In this document: in pieces, positions 53,901-63,335 of the stretch
How the letters are laid out: each line of letters opens with the position of its first letter
Numbering within the stretch: position 1 is the first letter of the stretch
Assembly: GCF_033807575.1 (NCBI RefSeq)
Contig: NW_026907809.1
Coordinates: forward strand, 372,001 to 436,000
From: Cydia pomonella
Lineage: Eukaryota > Arthropoda > Insecta > Lepidoptera > Tortricidae
Direction: 5' to 3'
DNA: 64,000 nt
Notes under the pieces: model-generated
Told to the model about the DNA's origin: nothing
The model's input: the letters and a program-made list of their open reading frames with translations, nothing else
Database searches by the model: none
Position numbers and translations under genes: made by a program

Positions 53901-56900
53901 TGCAGGTAGTGGCACGCGCCGTTTTAGTTAACAATAGACAAAGGATAAGCCGTTGGGGGCCAGCTACAAATCTAACGACTATACTTAAATACATAGAAAA
54001 CACCCATGACTCAGGAACAAATATTTGTGCTCATCATACAAATAAATGCCCTTACCAGGATTCAACCCGGGACTATCGGCTTCATTACCCACTAAGTCAG
54101 AGCGGTCGTCAAATATGTCGTTATTATACTTAAGGAAGGTGTAAGAAAGCACTTGAGTTAATTGCACTGAGGTTTTAAAAATGGTAGAGGCTTGGTACGA
54201 AGAGTGGGGAAGTAGGTTATCTACATACAAACGCACCGCGCGCGGCTTGTATGTGTGCGCCATCGTATCTTTACGTCGCCTCACGCACACTCAAACAAAA
54301 TCTCGACCCGTTTCTCAGTGCGCCAGTCGGGGCCTTTGTTGAGTGTGCGTGCGCACACATACAAGCCGCGCGCGGTGCGTTTGTATGAAGATAACCTACT
54401 TCCTTTGTACTAAGGTAGAGGCGCTTTGCAAACAATTTTTTTTGTCAAAAATGACCGTTTTTCCAAAATCTATAAATGTCAATCGGCATTAATTAAAAAG
54501 CTAGGCAATATCACCAAAGACCAATTTCGCGTAACAGCTACTAGCTACTAACAGTATTAAGTAGTAGTCCTTAATGTATAATTTTAAAAAAATCACCATG
54601 AATAGTCGTGAGAATTCTTACGTTCTTTACAAAACAGGCACAGCAGATAATAATATGCCGACAAGCCCGGCTGGATGTCCAGCTTGTGGAACTCGGCGAT
54701 GACTTGCAGAGCCAGGTGCTGCAGAGCCTTGCCCGCGCCCCACGCGGAGATGGACCGCAGGCAAGAGCTCAGGGTCTGCTGGTTCGGGGATATACCCTGC
54801 AGGACAATAGTGGGTCAATATTTTTTTCTTGTCTTTCGTTATTCTCCTCTGGGTCACTTTTTGAACACTGCGGTGGCAGCATGATTGCATTTTTATCGCT
54901 TGTCACTATGTCTGTCACTTTCGCTCTTACATACTTGTTAGAACGTGACAGGCTATAAAATGCGACCGTGCTACAGCCGTAGGTCTTGTGGCACCCATTT
55001 AAATTAAGAATGATTTTATGTGGTAGTGGTATTTACTTGAGTCCATTCCATAAAGTTAAACGTGATGCACCAGTTTCTCAAACGAACTGTGCTTACTGTG
55101 TTTATCCTTCCCTGCCTGACAGAACATTTTATCATGGTGATGTGCAATTATAATAAGTGAGGTAGATATGGCCTAAATTGTTGAGAAAAGTCAATAGATA
55201 CATCGTAAATTCTGAGAATCTGCTTCCATAGGACACGTGCAAGCACAGTTTGGATGCGCTTCGCACTTGTCGAAACGAGGCGGGCGCTATTTTGATGACG
55301 TCACTACGCAGGAAACTTTTTGCTATACAGTCTCCCTTTAGTTTTGGGGGTTCGATAGGTACCATCTCCAACAACATGGTAAAAGTTGTTGAGTAGCTCT
55401 TGGATGCTTACGGCTCCAGAAGCGTAATAAAAATATCGTTGACATTTGTATATCTTGCTTTAGATCAGAGAAGGGTCTAAATGCAAATGGAGCATAAGGA
55501 CGCTTTTCTGGTGGAAAGCCACATATCGTCGTACTATATTGACTAGAAAGCGTTACCTGTTCAGCCATCTGCCTCAGCAGATCTTTCAGAGCGTCCATTC
55601 GGAGAGCAGCGCCCTCTTTGAGGAATCCGATACAACTCAACAAAGAGTTGAACACATCAGTAGAAAGTGGAATGCCTTTCTCCAGCGCTTCTTGATATAA
55701 CATGTGAGCTCTTTCGGCCTACGGAAGAAGATTTTAGTTGATATTTACATACATAACACAGAAAAACATAATTATATCTAAACTAAGTAGTTTTGCCGTG
55801 TTTGATAACCGATAGGACCTCGTCAGTTAAATGAAATGATAAACCTAAATATCATGATATCTCAAGATGTAAAATTGAATAAGAAAACTGTACTGAATCG
55901 ATCACTTATCAAAATAATGTACGTTGTAATAGTACTAATAGACGTACGTACCGAATCAACACCTTGGTGCGGTCCGTGGCATGTTCGATTGTGTGGAAGG
56001 CAGTTCGCTGTATGTCCGGTAAGGACGCAGATAAGGGTTAAAGCGCAAAAGAGATATGTGAACTGGATGAAGGTCGCGATTCGGGAAGATTGTCTATTAG
56101 ACAGTATTTTCAAGCAACCAATGGTACCTGCGCTAGAGTGATCTATATAAACATACGTAGGTCACTAGACAAATATGAAACAATGAGGTGGCCTATCACA
56201 TATATTTTTAAAACTATATTTCCATAGACAATGTTTGGGCGGAAAACATTAATTTTATTTTTAAATTTACATTTAAAAAAATAGATCTAAACTTTTAAAA
56301 CGTCGGCGTGGGCTAAGGGCGATTTGCGCATATTTTATACAACATTTTCATTTTATATAAAGTTAAGATTTTTTAACAAGTACCTAAATTAAAAAATAAA
56401 GTAAATGTTTTCTAGCCAATCATTGTCTATGGAAATATAGTTTTAAAGTATATGTGATAGCCTGATAGGCCACCTGTTAGTTTCATATTTTGTCTATTGA
56501 AAAACTTATCTAGTGACCTATGTATTTACTGGTTTTATAATTGTCTTGGATTATCGTTAGAGGTATGAAGGATTACCTGATAGTATTTTGCCATGCCCTG
56601 AATGATGGCACAATATGCCTCTGGGCTTTTGGGTTCCATTGATGTAAAAATTTTGTCCGCCAGGCCACCCAATCTATCGTGAAACACACATTAATTTAAT
56701 ACACAAGGTTTTCAGAACATAATTACAAGGAACATAAAATAATCGTAGTAAGAATTCTCAAATACATAGCCATGCTTCACATGCTTGTATGCATGTTAAA
56801 CTCTTCTAACACTCATATAATATCAAAGTATGATAATACTAAAAGAAATATAAACACTAATTTGAAAACATGAGATCAGAATCACAAATTGTTTACCCCT

Positions 56901-59523
56901 GTTTTTCGTATCCAAAGGGAAAATCAATGAGGCGCCATACAGCAAAAAAAGATTGTTATAAACATACAAGTGTTGGTGTAAAAAAAAAAAAACATTTTGT
57001 CTACCCTCAAAACTAGGAAAATATTTTACAATAAGGTTCTGTGTCTAATAAAGTCACTAAAATTATGACCATTCAAAGTAAATAATACTTTTAAAAAAAT
57101 ACAGTGGGCACCAGTCTGGCAACACATTTCTTATTTACCTCCATGTAGCAGCTTGTCGTTCTCTGGCATTTGCAGAGAACCACCTCTCTTCTAACCACTC
57201 AGTAGAATCCAGCTCCTTCTCGTTGCAAAAACAGAGCAACTGCAAGAAGTCCAGTTTGAGCTCCTCACTCACTGCTTCTGATCCACCAAGCAGTTGGAAC
57301 ACTTTTACAGAATCTTCTAAAAGAGCATTCCTAATTGTATATCTTAAATCTTCTTCTGTTACCTGTAAGGTTATTAGTAAATGATAAACTAATAGTTGTG
57401 TAGAACAAAAATGTGTAGAACTAGGACTGTCAACCATCTGGATTTCCATGTTCCATCTGTCCGGTTTGTCTTCAGTTTGAGAGGAAAGAAGGCATTCCGG
57501 CAGTGTTTTTAAAAGGATATCAGGGAAAACGAGACGAGAGAAGTGCTGTTGGCCTAGCAGTAAAGCAGACTTTCAATCCGGAGGTCGCGGGTTCAAACCC
57601 CGGTTCGTACCAATGAGTTTTTAGGAACTAATATACGAAATATCATTAGGCGGGTCCACACAGAGCGAGCGAGCGTGCTCGTACGTGCGAGGCAATTTCC
57701 TCACGAACAAACCGGCCAGTGTAGACGTGCCTCGGCCGAGGCGGCGCGTGCGTTTTCCTTGCCCAAGCACGCCGCCTTGGCCGAGGCACGCCTACAGTGG
57801 CCGGTTTGTGCGTGAGGAAATTGCCTCGCGCGTATGCTCGCTCTGTGTGGACCCGGCTATTTGATATTTACCAGTCGCTTTTCGGTGAAGGAAAACATCG
57901 TGAGGAAACCGGACTAATCCCAATAAGGCCTAGTTTACCCTTTGGGTTGGAAGGTCAGATAGCAGTCGCTTTCGTAAAAACTAGTGCCTACGCCAATTCT
58001 GGGGATTACTTGTCAAGTGGACCCCAGGCTCCCATGAGCCGTGGCAAAAATGCCGGGATAACGCGAGGAAGAAGATCAGGGAAAACAAGACACTATTTTT
58101 GTGTCAGGGGTATTGCTACAATTTATTTATTCATGACAATGTTTTCTATGATGACATTTGTCTATATTTTTTATATTTGTTTTCATATAAACTGAAATAG
58201 AGATACATTTATTACATACAAACATATGTTTATTTATCTATGAAAATAATAAATTAATAACTTATAACCCTATTTATAGATTTTTGTATGATAAACAATA
58301 ATTAATATAATACCTTGCTCTCATCTGTGTAAATAGGTTTTGGTGCGAAAGCCTCTATTCTCGGATCAGCATTGAAGTATGGAGTGGTCATCTTGCCTGG
58401 GGGGTCCCACTGGCGAGTGGCAAACAGGTCTGAGTGCTGGTCCCGGATCCATGCTGCTGCTTTACGGCCAGCTTCCGCTGACAATGCGTAGGCTCGCTTA
58501 CGGTAGTTTGACAGTGGGATGAGGTAAGGGTCATCATGGTATCTGATTTATAATTAGTACCATTAAATGTTACATTGTATATTGTTCCACAAGCAAAACT
58601 TAGTAAATAAGTAAGTGCTTATAAATGAAGAGCTTTAATGATGCTGATGTACTGTGAACAGTATAAATTGATAACAGTTTTGTCCATTTCTTGGTATGAA
58701 ATTTTTCAAATTTGTAAATATAATTTGTGGAACTCTTACAATAATTGTAGAAGTAGAAGTAAACTCTTTAACATACAAAAAGCCATAATAAAAGTAACTT
58801 ACAATTACATTTGTATATTTATTACCTTTTTGAATAGCACAACTATTACATATTACGCATTGTAAACCTTATTGGTATATACATAAATATCATTAGAGCC
58901 ATGTGCATCTGTAGACATCTTCTTCACAGCCATGCCACTTGCCAGTCTAGTACTTTGCCTATGATGCTAACATTTGGTTTAATTCTGGTAAGGGTATTTG
59001 TTATTTCATCATTTTATAGTTAGTTATGAATGGCTCTACATTTAAATATTATATATATTGGGTGATTTTGAAGTAGTGATCTTGAATGTCAAAAATGTAT
59101 TGAGATGGTTATACTGAACCAAGTTTCCCATGGGACTAACCACAAAATCGCGAATAGTACCAAGCCTTACTGTGGGACTAGGTTGAACAGTGTAACATTG
59201 CTCCATAATATTTATTTGTAACAGCTTACTTGTAATGAGCGGCTGTGGGGTCTGGTCCAACAGTGGCTGCTAAGGCTTGTAGAATATCAGTCGGGCCTCT
59301 AGGAATACGAGGTGGAGGTGATATCCCGTCACCAGACGTAGTCTGAGGTACCCGCTGACCTTCCACCACCGACGAGTAACGGCACAAACTCGCAAACTTT
59401 GACCATTGCCTGAAAATTTTCATACAAAAACGTAAATAAATATGCAGGCAATAAGCATAACCTATAAATGAGAAAGGAATCAGAATATGAGACAAACCTT
59501 TGCAGGATTATGTTTGAGTACAT
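38958..59523 (-). CDS. mRpS39: Mitochondrial small-subunit ribosomal protein mS39 (PTCD3)
   Basis: Fifteen minus-strand exons join without a phase conflict: 59523-59498, 59409-59230, 58542-58314, 57362-57139, 56673-56577, 55718-55557, 54796-54622, 53413-53283, 51739-51621, 50403-50319, 49245-49104, 48309-48201, 45624-45426, 42422-42247 and 39054-38958. They total 2151 nt, 716 aa (human PTCD3 is about 689). The start MYSNIILQRQWSKFASLCRY looks like a mitochondrial presequence. Landmarks matching PTCD3 are DILQALAATVGPD, YHDDPYLIP, AYCAIIQGMAKYYQAERAHM (PPR repeat), STDVFNSLLSCI, QTLSSCLRSIS and a Ser/Asp tail ending SSDSSDSSSDDE like the human acidic end. The protein is a pentatricopeptide-repeat component of the mitoribosome small subunit near the mRNA entrance/exit, needed for mitochondrial translation. 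Exon 10 uses a weak donor GTTGGT; it is preferred because it alone keeps frame and similarity with exon 11. Introns are swollen by transposons, and exons 11 and 13 have tandem copies downstream. Confidence 0.92.
39389..41599 (+). CDS. RTE-clade reverse transcriptase, 5'-truncated but open
   Basis: A 736-codon open frame. RT motif A FIDLEKAFDRVP is near residue 392, motif B GVHQGSALSPLLF near 450, catalytic YADDIVLIT near 483. It then has the thumb and the C-terminal region typical of RTE/BovB-like elements (...YGHVLRRDENY, GRGRRPATWW). Only the last part of the endonuclease domain is present at the N-terminus. The first Met falls within the target duplication, so it is not the element's own start. 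No stop or frameshift disturbs the RT. It is inserted in antisense to mRpS39, in intron 14. Confidence 0.9.
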   Translation: MQRLSTRDMSKRYNDCKVIPGEAITAQHRLLVAVLNLPHPIKTHPDKTKRIKWKEIHSPKGTILIEAIEDYLKSDLCKNKNVNTMWNNFENFCQMKAQQTLGVSKGGLATNKDTTWWNNGVKDIIKAKRDAFKVWQKYGLEEDHMEYRKIKSIAKAAAAQSRAASRQSFYDRLENAENENDIYKIARQRHRSTLDIQRNKYIKNKLGHLLTSNDAINNRWKEYFEELLNEEFPSESLPHLPPVYGPINYIQPDEIKKAISNMKCHKAMGPDNIPADLWKKLGTTAIPWLMELFNKICMEGTIPDSWRSSFLSPIYKNKGDVSQCNNYRAIKLTSHTLKMWERIIGSRIAAMSKITENQLGFTAGKSTTEAIQTIRILMEKHRCNQENLYLLFIDLEKAFDRVPRKLVWQSLRAQGTPEAYITLVQDMYNRIFTQIKSPAGLSGPFQVGVGVHQGSALSPLLFNLSMDYITRSIQAPTPWCILYADDIVLITKRASELQESLNKWLKEIERHGLRISRTKTEYMECDYEGTEDTNCDILIEDKVLPKASHFKYLGSVVTANANVDNDVTHRVNSAWLKWRSLSGVLCDPKMPIKTKGKIYKTAVRPAMMYGAECWTAKKVHEQKLHVAEMKMLRWAGGVTRLDKVRNEYVRGSFKVAAITEKLKESRMRWYGHVLRRDENYTVRKAMNIPSNPKGRGRRPATWWSYVEREMRTQNLTTRTTQDRLSWRRRTRRPDPS
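39397..41625 (+). mobile_element. RTE LINE insertion with 18-bp target duplication
   Basis: Bounded by the direct repeat AAGCTCAGGAATGCAGAG at 39379-39396 and 41626-41643. The 2229-bp insert is 5'-truncated, ends soon after the ORF stop ('gatggacaaagaaag') and has no long poly(A), as usual for RTE elements. Confidence 0.9.
41975..42235. repeat. Probable LINE fragment
   Basis: The plus-strand stretch SLFKARVNRYLIGKRAPP-stop (42000-42055) resembles the C-terminal 'F-K-x-R-V-x-R-Y-L' segment of insect LINE polyproteins. It is followed by a non-coding tail with 'gggaggcttcttcggttcgg'. It ends about 10 bp before the exon 14 donor. Confidence 0.45.
43330..43960. repeat. Degenerate repeats around 'ctcgctacgctcg' motifs
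   Basis: Two related blocks (43340-43545 and 43785-43950) share 'cgctacgctcg', 'agaatct' and 'aacaaataactatt'. They lie in mRpS39 intron 13. They look like two decayed copies of one repeat. The remaining intron sequence (42423-44520) shows no gene. Confidence 0.45.
44525..44602 (-). repeat. Fragment of 'ggtggcaaacaagcatacgg' repeat
   Basis: 'ggctacggagactgcttacc' to 'gacgtagtataaaaaaaa' is the inverse of the left end of the copy at 8168. It abuts the exon-derived array. Confidence 0.8.
44634..45597 (-). repeat. Tandem array of mRpS39 exon 13 copies (182-bp unit)
   Basis: Units start at 44879, 45061, 45243 and 45425 on + with an exact 182-bp period and read as identical. Two more diverged units precede them: 44711-44868 (nearly complete, 9 bp shorter) and 44634-44690 (truncated). 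Each unit is exon 13 from MCSDVPDKSDPMW to AAAVGKPAVSA followed by a GTAAGT donor (GTGAGT in the diverged unit) and about 17 bp. Only the rightmost unit, part of the real exon 45624-45426, has a 3' splice site (CCCACAG). Inner units have no AG before them, and 182 is not a multiple of 3, so read-through shifts frame to stops. Confidence 0.93.
45733..46290 (-). repeat. 'gggttccgtag' element, inverted copy
   Basis: Runs from 'gcatatcgggccatgctcag' and 'agggttccgtagttactctt' through 'acgtctttttactatgaagg' to 'gctccgtgg' inverse and a 'ggacagacagacgg' end. It begins about 110 bp upstream of mRpS39 exon 13, in intron 12. Confidence 0.8.
46950..47680 (+). pseudogene. Tc1-like transposase remnant
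   Basis: Scattered plus-strand fragments follow the order of a Tc1/maT-type transposase: INRKSGSGWPAKITKASLN (GRPxK hook region), NSMSQRDV (helix-turn-helix), then near 47450 NLQQCRLIDSFFGCL (P-Q-x-R-P-I-E-x-F-W-G region), and NWRAENCAQV. Many stops and shifts are present; ends were not located. The neighbouring stretches 46300-46940 and 47690-48090 show nothing identifiable. Confidence 0.6.
48093..48174. repeat. 37-bp-arm hairpin next to exon 12 donor
   Basis: The arms 48093-48129 and 48138-48174 (agagtctgttcggaaagaga and its inverse) differ at only a few bases around an 8-bp loop. It starts 26 bp downstream of the mRpS39 exon 12 splice donor (minus strand). Confidence 0.85.
48640..49100 (-). 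repeat. Tandem array derived from mRpS39 exon 11 (117-bp unit)
   Basis: The marker 'ctagcgatat' falls at 48724, 48841, 48958 and 49075, a 117-bp period. Each unit resembles exon 11 (49245-49104) in 'ggtagtggtagcag', 'ccatgg..tccagcaggcg', 'cccgaacaccacg' and the acceptor-side 'cacctctagcg', but lacks about 38 bp of the exon middle and is diverged. The array lies in intron 11, directly downstream of the real exon. Confidence 0.88.
49585..49845 (+). repeat. Interspersed repeat ('ggtttccgat' type), copy 4
   Basis: Shares 'cccggtttccgatgaagctg', 'caatattatggtaccata' and 'gaaagaaaagtacagtt' with the copies at 1545 and 13205. It is followed (49890-49980) by a stretch with 'acctccgacgtttcgaaaac' that looks like another repeat end. 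Confidence 0.75.
50540..50822 (-). repeat. Interspersed repeat ('ggtggcaaacaagcatacgg'), full inverted copy
   Basis: Inverse of the family at 5880/8168, from 'aactggagaagtacctccac' to 'gccaccgacgtagtataaaa', with a long G run (about 50684-50702) where other copies have C-rich sequence. Confidence 0.85.
51210..51300 (+). repeat. Half copy of the window-start foldback family
   Basis: 'ggaaaatggcattctaaaag' to 'aaaatttactgtggctgc' matches the right arm at 225-300 and 52115-52170. Confidence 0.65.
51779..52390. mobile_element. Foldback element with nested hairpin, mRpS39 intron 9/8 side
   Basis: Outer arms start 'tatttagataccac' (51779) and end 'gtggtatctaaata' (52390). Inside are arms of the family seen at 45-312 (tttactgccagcatctttca and inverse). 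A second, unrelated hairpin at 52219-52375 interrupts the right arm. It lies just upstream (minus sense) of exon 9. Confidence 0.75.
52219..52375. mobile_element. Hairpin element with 37-bp arms
   Basis: The arms 52219-52255 (ggttacacccacttgaattt...) and 52339-52375 are inverted copies including 'ttcgtcgctattggcga'. It has a GC-richer loop and is nested in the foldback element. Confidence 0.75.
52480..52592. repeat. Short imperfect hairpin
   Basis: 'atctaaatgatgtcatt' (52488) and 'aaatgacatcatttagat' (about 52568) are inverted, with 'ttatcgtgcg' and 'gcacgataa' inside. Probably a MITE. Confidence 0.6.
53505..54112 (-). repeat. tRNA-headed SINE split by a MITE
   Basis: 53505-53580 and 53985-54112 together make one copy of the SINE family at 14495 (minus orientation; head with 'gggttgaatcctggtaag' at the right end). 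The interruption is the MITE at 53591-53981. Confidence 0.75.
53591..53981. mobile_element. MITE with about 95-bp terminal inverted repeats
   Basis: The left arm (agtcgttcgatttgaatctg ... actacctgcaaaaaaggg) and the right arm (cccttttttttgcaggtagt ... tctaacgact) are inverted copies over about 95 bp. The junctions are AT-only (TAT/ATA), so a short TA-type target duplication is likely. Confidence 0.85.
54205..54416. mobile_element. GC-rich foldback MITE
   Basis: The arms 'gaagtaggttatctacatac' / 'cgcaccgcgcgcggcttg' (54210-54260) and their inverse (54350-54412) flank a loop with further short inverted parts ('cacgcacactcaa' / 'ttgagtgtgcgtg'). It lies in mRpS39 intron 7. Confidence 0.85.
56157..56524. 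mobile_element. MITE in mRpS39 intron 5
   Basis: The left arm (aggtcactaga..., 'ggtggcctatcacatatatt', 'actatatttccatagacaat') and the right arm at about 56430-56522 are inverted copies of about 90 bp. Small insertions in the right arm duplicate 'cctgatagg'. It ends about 50 bp before exon 5. Confidence 0.8.
57530..58110 (+). repeat. Second tRNA-headed SINE family, split by a MITE
   Basis: The head at 57545-57612 has 'tggcctagcagtaa' (A box) and 'gggttcaaaccccgg' (B box). After an interruption the body resumes at 57858 with 'ttttcggtgaaggaaaacat', 'caataaggcctagtttaccc' and 'atgccgggataacgcgagga'. Part of the same body is present inverted at 39190-39300. Confidence 0.8.
57649..57857. mobile_element. 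GC-rich hairpin MITE inside the SINE
   Basis: The ends 'gggtccacacagagcgagc' and 'gctcgctctgtgtggaccc' are inverted, and the inner blocks 'gaggcaatttcctcacgaac' and 'acgtgcctcggccgaggc' also pair. Removing it restores the SINE sequence. Confidence 0.85.
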
Positions 59524-60110
59524 TTTGCGTCAATAAAAGTGATTTATTTATACGTTGGTATTACGAACACTTGTATTAAATTAATATTAACCTTCGTAAA
59601 TTACTTCATAAAATAAGTCATAACTTTGCCGGAGGGAACTGTCAAATTTGACAGCCAACCAATGCACAGTGTTGCCAGGTGTGCGGAAGAGAATTATCGT
59701 ATTTGAGTGTTCAAATTATCGTACCGTAAAAAAATATTATACGTCAATCAAAAAGACCGTACCCCAAAATATGCTTGCAAAATAAGCTTAAATTTCCAAT
59801 ATATAATCAAAGAAAACAAAACTTCCGTCTAAATTGCGCAAAGTAAGTTTTATATTTTGTGTATTTTTGTGACAGATCCGAACGGCTTACAGAAAATCTT
59901 GACTTACACCAAGGAGCCGGATACCCAAAGGTGCTAATTTTAGCCTATTTCTGAGGGAAAGTGTCATATTTTGCTTCTTGCTGATTTTAGATGGCATCGT
60001 CCAATTGGCTGAAATTATTCATGCTTTTTGGAACGTACATCGTATCGCAGCCCAAATTATCGTACATATATATAATTATCGTTCGCCTGGCAACGCTGCT
60101 AAGGCATGTG
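59524..60110. other. 5' flank of mRpS39, no gene seen
   Basis: The promoter of mRpS39 is expected just right of 59523. The minus strand is AT-rich there, with no TATA box in a clear position. Nothing else was recognised. Confidence 0.4.
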
Positions 60111-60115
60111 CTTTT

Positions 60116-60270
60116 TAGGGTTCCGTAGCCAAATGGCAAAAAACGGAACCCTTATAGATTCGTTAGATTAATTGGTTTGAACGAGATCTAGTAAGTAGTT
60201 TTTTTTAATACGTCATAAATGGTACGGAACCCTTCATGGGCGAGTCCGACTCGCACTTGGCCGCTTTTTT
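60116..60270 (+). repeat. 'gggttccgtag' element, internally deleted copy
   Basis: The left end 'gggttccgtagccaaatggc' joins after about 40 bp to the right end 'gagtccgactcgcacttggc', which is separated by about 500 bp in the copy at 63336. Confidence 0.85.
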
Positions 60271-60567
60271 ACTTGCTCCGCGTGCAGCGAGTTTTTAAGA
60301 GAGATAGAGGGAGTTTTATAGAGGACGTGATCGTTCATACAACAAGAGAAAACGTTTCTTCACTTCTAAACATTTTCCATTATTCATGTTTTTTTTGTAA
60401 GATATTGACACAATGAAAAACTATGTTTATAAGTTTTCATTTTTTTTATAATTTGTAAAACAATTATATTTCAAAAAAGCGAAACTTAAATATATATAAT
60501 ATATTATGCTGAACTTGCTGAAGCGATCGACATCAAAATCAAAGTGATTTGTTAAGATTTAGTTACT

Positions 60568-60672
60568 TAGTGGAAAACGTTTTCTACCGAAATGGAATTT
60601 CATAGAAAAAAAATTACCGTTATTTCGTTAAATTCGATAAGCTATTCTTCCCTCTCAACTACTTATCGGCTA
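60568..60672 (+). repeat. Short dispersed repeat, second copy
   Basis: Matches 27768-27862 over 'gtggaaaacgtttt', 'atggaatttcatagaaaaa' and 'agctattcttccctctc'. The sequence from 60680 to 61750 shows no identifiable gene or repeat. Confidence 0.6.
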
Positions 60673-61755
60673 GGATGCAGTCGCAGTTAGTTTATCGAAA
60701 TTACTTAATCCTAAACAATTACCTAAACTAGTTAACAACAATACAAGACATTTTGCGAAATCAAATAAGTAGGTACAATATGTACCTATCCCCGCAAGTC
60801 TTACAAGCAATACATACGAGTAGTAGCACACGTAAATCATAAACAAATGATTTTATTTTATATTTTAGTTGAATGCTATTTTGAGCTTTTTTTTTAAAAA
60901 AATAATTATTAAAAACCAGTTTTTCACAGATCATGGTGTTTTTGGGTTCTTTCAAGTCAAAATTACTAGCATATTCAATCCTGTTCCTAAAAAAGTCCTA
61001 AAAATTTGTATGAAAATTGTCGTTTCCATACGTCACGAGCATACAATTGAAAAAAAAAATCGGTAATTTTTTTATGGTAGGATAGAGAATGCTGTCGATT
61101 CTGAGTAAAATGAGCCCAAGAGTGTCCAGATTTGGAAGAATCAGGTTTCAATATTTCTTTTAGAAAACGCTCTTTTATGCATGACTATATATTTTAATTA
61201 GTTTCAGAATATCAACTATGTTGCTATGCTCTGACAAAGGATGACCATGCACGCACTTAATACATGTAGACACTTTAATCATGGTTCTGCAGTGAATATT
61301 ATTTCGTTTATGTACTCACAGAGGTATCAGCTAGGTATTTCAATCTCGTATTAACGTATTATACCTTAAGGCTGCATCCGACGCCATCGACCTCGCGCGT
61401 GTGGGCGGAGCTTATATCCCTCACCGCACCACCCGCTACAAAAGATCAAGCACGCAGAGCTATGCGTTCGAAATTTCTTTCTGCTCAGAAAGTGTCATAT
61501 TTAATATAAAAAAATGGTTAACTTAGTTTTACGGTATTTTGCGGGAGGAGGAACCTTAACCACTTAGACAACGGATACCGAGCTATATAAATTAAGATTT
61601 ATAAATTCATTTGAATGGATTTTCTCTGCAGTAAGAGGCAAAATGCACTGCTTCGCACAAAATTGAATATTTTAGTCCTCTCTTAATCAACTAAACAAAT
61701 CACAGCAGGACAGTAAAGTTACTAATGCTCGTATTGTGTAAATTGGTTAGATCCA

Positions 61756-61825
61756 AATTATGCTCTATAACATTTACATTTAGATTTAAAATTATGCTCT
61801 ATAACATTTACATTTAGATTTAAAA
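61756..61825 (+). repeat. 34-bp tandem duplication
   Basis: 'attatgctctataacattta' occurs twice in direct order with a 34-bp period. Confidence 0.85.
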
Positions 61826-62069
61826 TGGCGTTAATAAAAATTGTAGCCAGAGGATAAGTTGGTTGTGGCTTAATAGCAATCGACTTGATGAAAGTTTCCC
61901 AAAGCTGCCTTTATTGTGGAGTTAGGTATTACTTTCATTGTCTCGGGACTCTCAGGTCGTTCGCTCCGAACTAAATTTGCTATAAATCCGCTGGTGAGGA
62001 TTCATTGCATACATAACAATTTGTCTTGAAATATTTAAAGTAATAATAAATTAGTGGCCCTGTGAGCTG

Positions 62070-62295
62070 TAGACCTCGCGAGCATAGCTTAAAACTCAAT
62101 AAATAGCTCCGCCATTTTATAATTTTCCAAAAACTGAAATGTCAAAAAAAAAACTATTTAATCATCGAATCTGCTCACAAAATTTTACGAGAATCGGTTG
62201 AGAATTGCGCCCTGTAGAGGAGAACATCCGGACATACGAAAGCATTTTTGACCAAGCTGAAACGGAGACCTTCGCGTACGCTCGGTCAATTAAAA
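62070..62295 (+). repeat. Interspersed repeat ('gagaatcggttgagaattg')
   Basis: 'gagctgtagacctcgcgagc' through 'gagaacatccggacatacga' to 'ttcgcgtacgctcggtcaat' is a repeat type that I recall from lepidopteran DNA. There is no other copy in this window. Confidence 0.5.
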
Positions 62296-62535
62296 TGTGT
62301 AATTGCGGGCCTAATTTGAAAAAAGTGTGAAATTAATTTTGTTACTCAAGTCAGTTTTTAATTTATTTTACATTGCGTGTTTTATGTCTAATAAATATTA
62401 AACTTAAGAAAGTAGGTACCTTTTAAAAAATTTCAACACACTTGCTCAAAACGACGTTTTTATTCCACCGATTTTTGACTCATAATCTTAGATATTAAAC
62501 ACGCGTGCTTTTTCAGTATATTATAACACTTGCTT

Positions 62536-63240
62536 TTTAGGGTTCCGTAGCCAAATGGCATAAAACGGAACCCTTATAGTTTCGCCATGTCCGTCTGTCT
62601 GTCTGTCTGTCTGTCGGTCTGTCTGTCTGTCCGAAGCTTTGCTCCGTGGTCGTTAGTGCTAGAAAGCTGAAATTTGGCATGGATATATAAATCAATAAAG
62701 CCGACAAAGTCGTACAATAAAATCTAAAAATTTAATTTTTTTTAGGGTACCTCCCCTACACGTAAAGTGGGGATGATTTTTTTTTTCGCTTCAACCCTAG
62801 AGTGTAGGGTATCGTTGGAAAGGTCTTTCAAAACTAATAGGGGTTTTCAAGAAACATTTTTTGATAAAGTGAATATATGCGGAGATAATCGCTCCGAAAG
62901 AAAAAAAAATGTGTCCCCCCCCCTCTAACTTTTGAACCATAGGTCCAAAAAATATGAAAAAAATCGTGGAAGTACCTAGAGCTTAAGAAAGACATTAAAT
63001 GAAAACTATAGCGGATATGATCAGTTTAGCTGTTTTTGAGTTACCTATCGCAAAAAGTTTTCCCTTCATAGTAAAAAGACTTGCTTTAATTAGGTACTGA
63101 TTATGCAAATTTGCCTATTTGTTTAACTCGGGTGAAAGGTACCATTTACTACACTTTAAGCTCCAGTTTAGCTTATTGTGACGGAAGAGTAACTACGGAA
63201 CCCTACACTGAGCGTGGCCCGACATGCTCTTGGCCGGTTA
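62536..63240 (+). mobile_element. 'gggttccgtag' element, complete copy
   Basis: Opens 'agggttccgtagccaaatgg', then a (GTCT)n stretch, 'gctccgtggtcgttagtgc', C9 and A-rich runs, and closes 'taactacggaaccctacact' and 'gctcttggccgg'. 'gggttccgtag' and 'ctacggaaccct' are inverted near its two ends. Confidence 0.85.
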
Positions 63241-63335
63241 TTCATTATATTATCCGACTGAGTTAAGAAGGTAACTGATTGCTAACAATATGCATGAAAA
63301 CGGACCCTTCTTAATTTGGTCGAGTAATTCATTTT

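Noticed and set aside
57545..57615. tRNA gene
   Set aside because: It has A and B boxes but continues into a known SINE body and does not fold as a closed cloverleaf with an acceptor stem.
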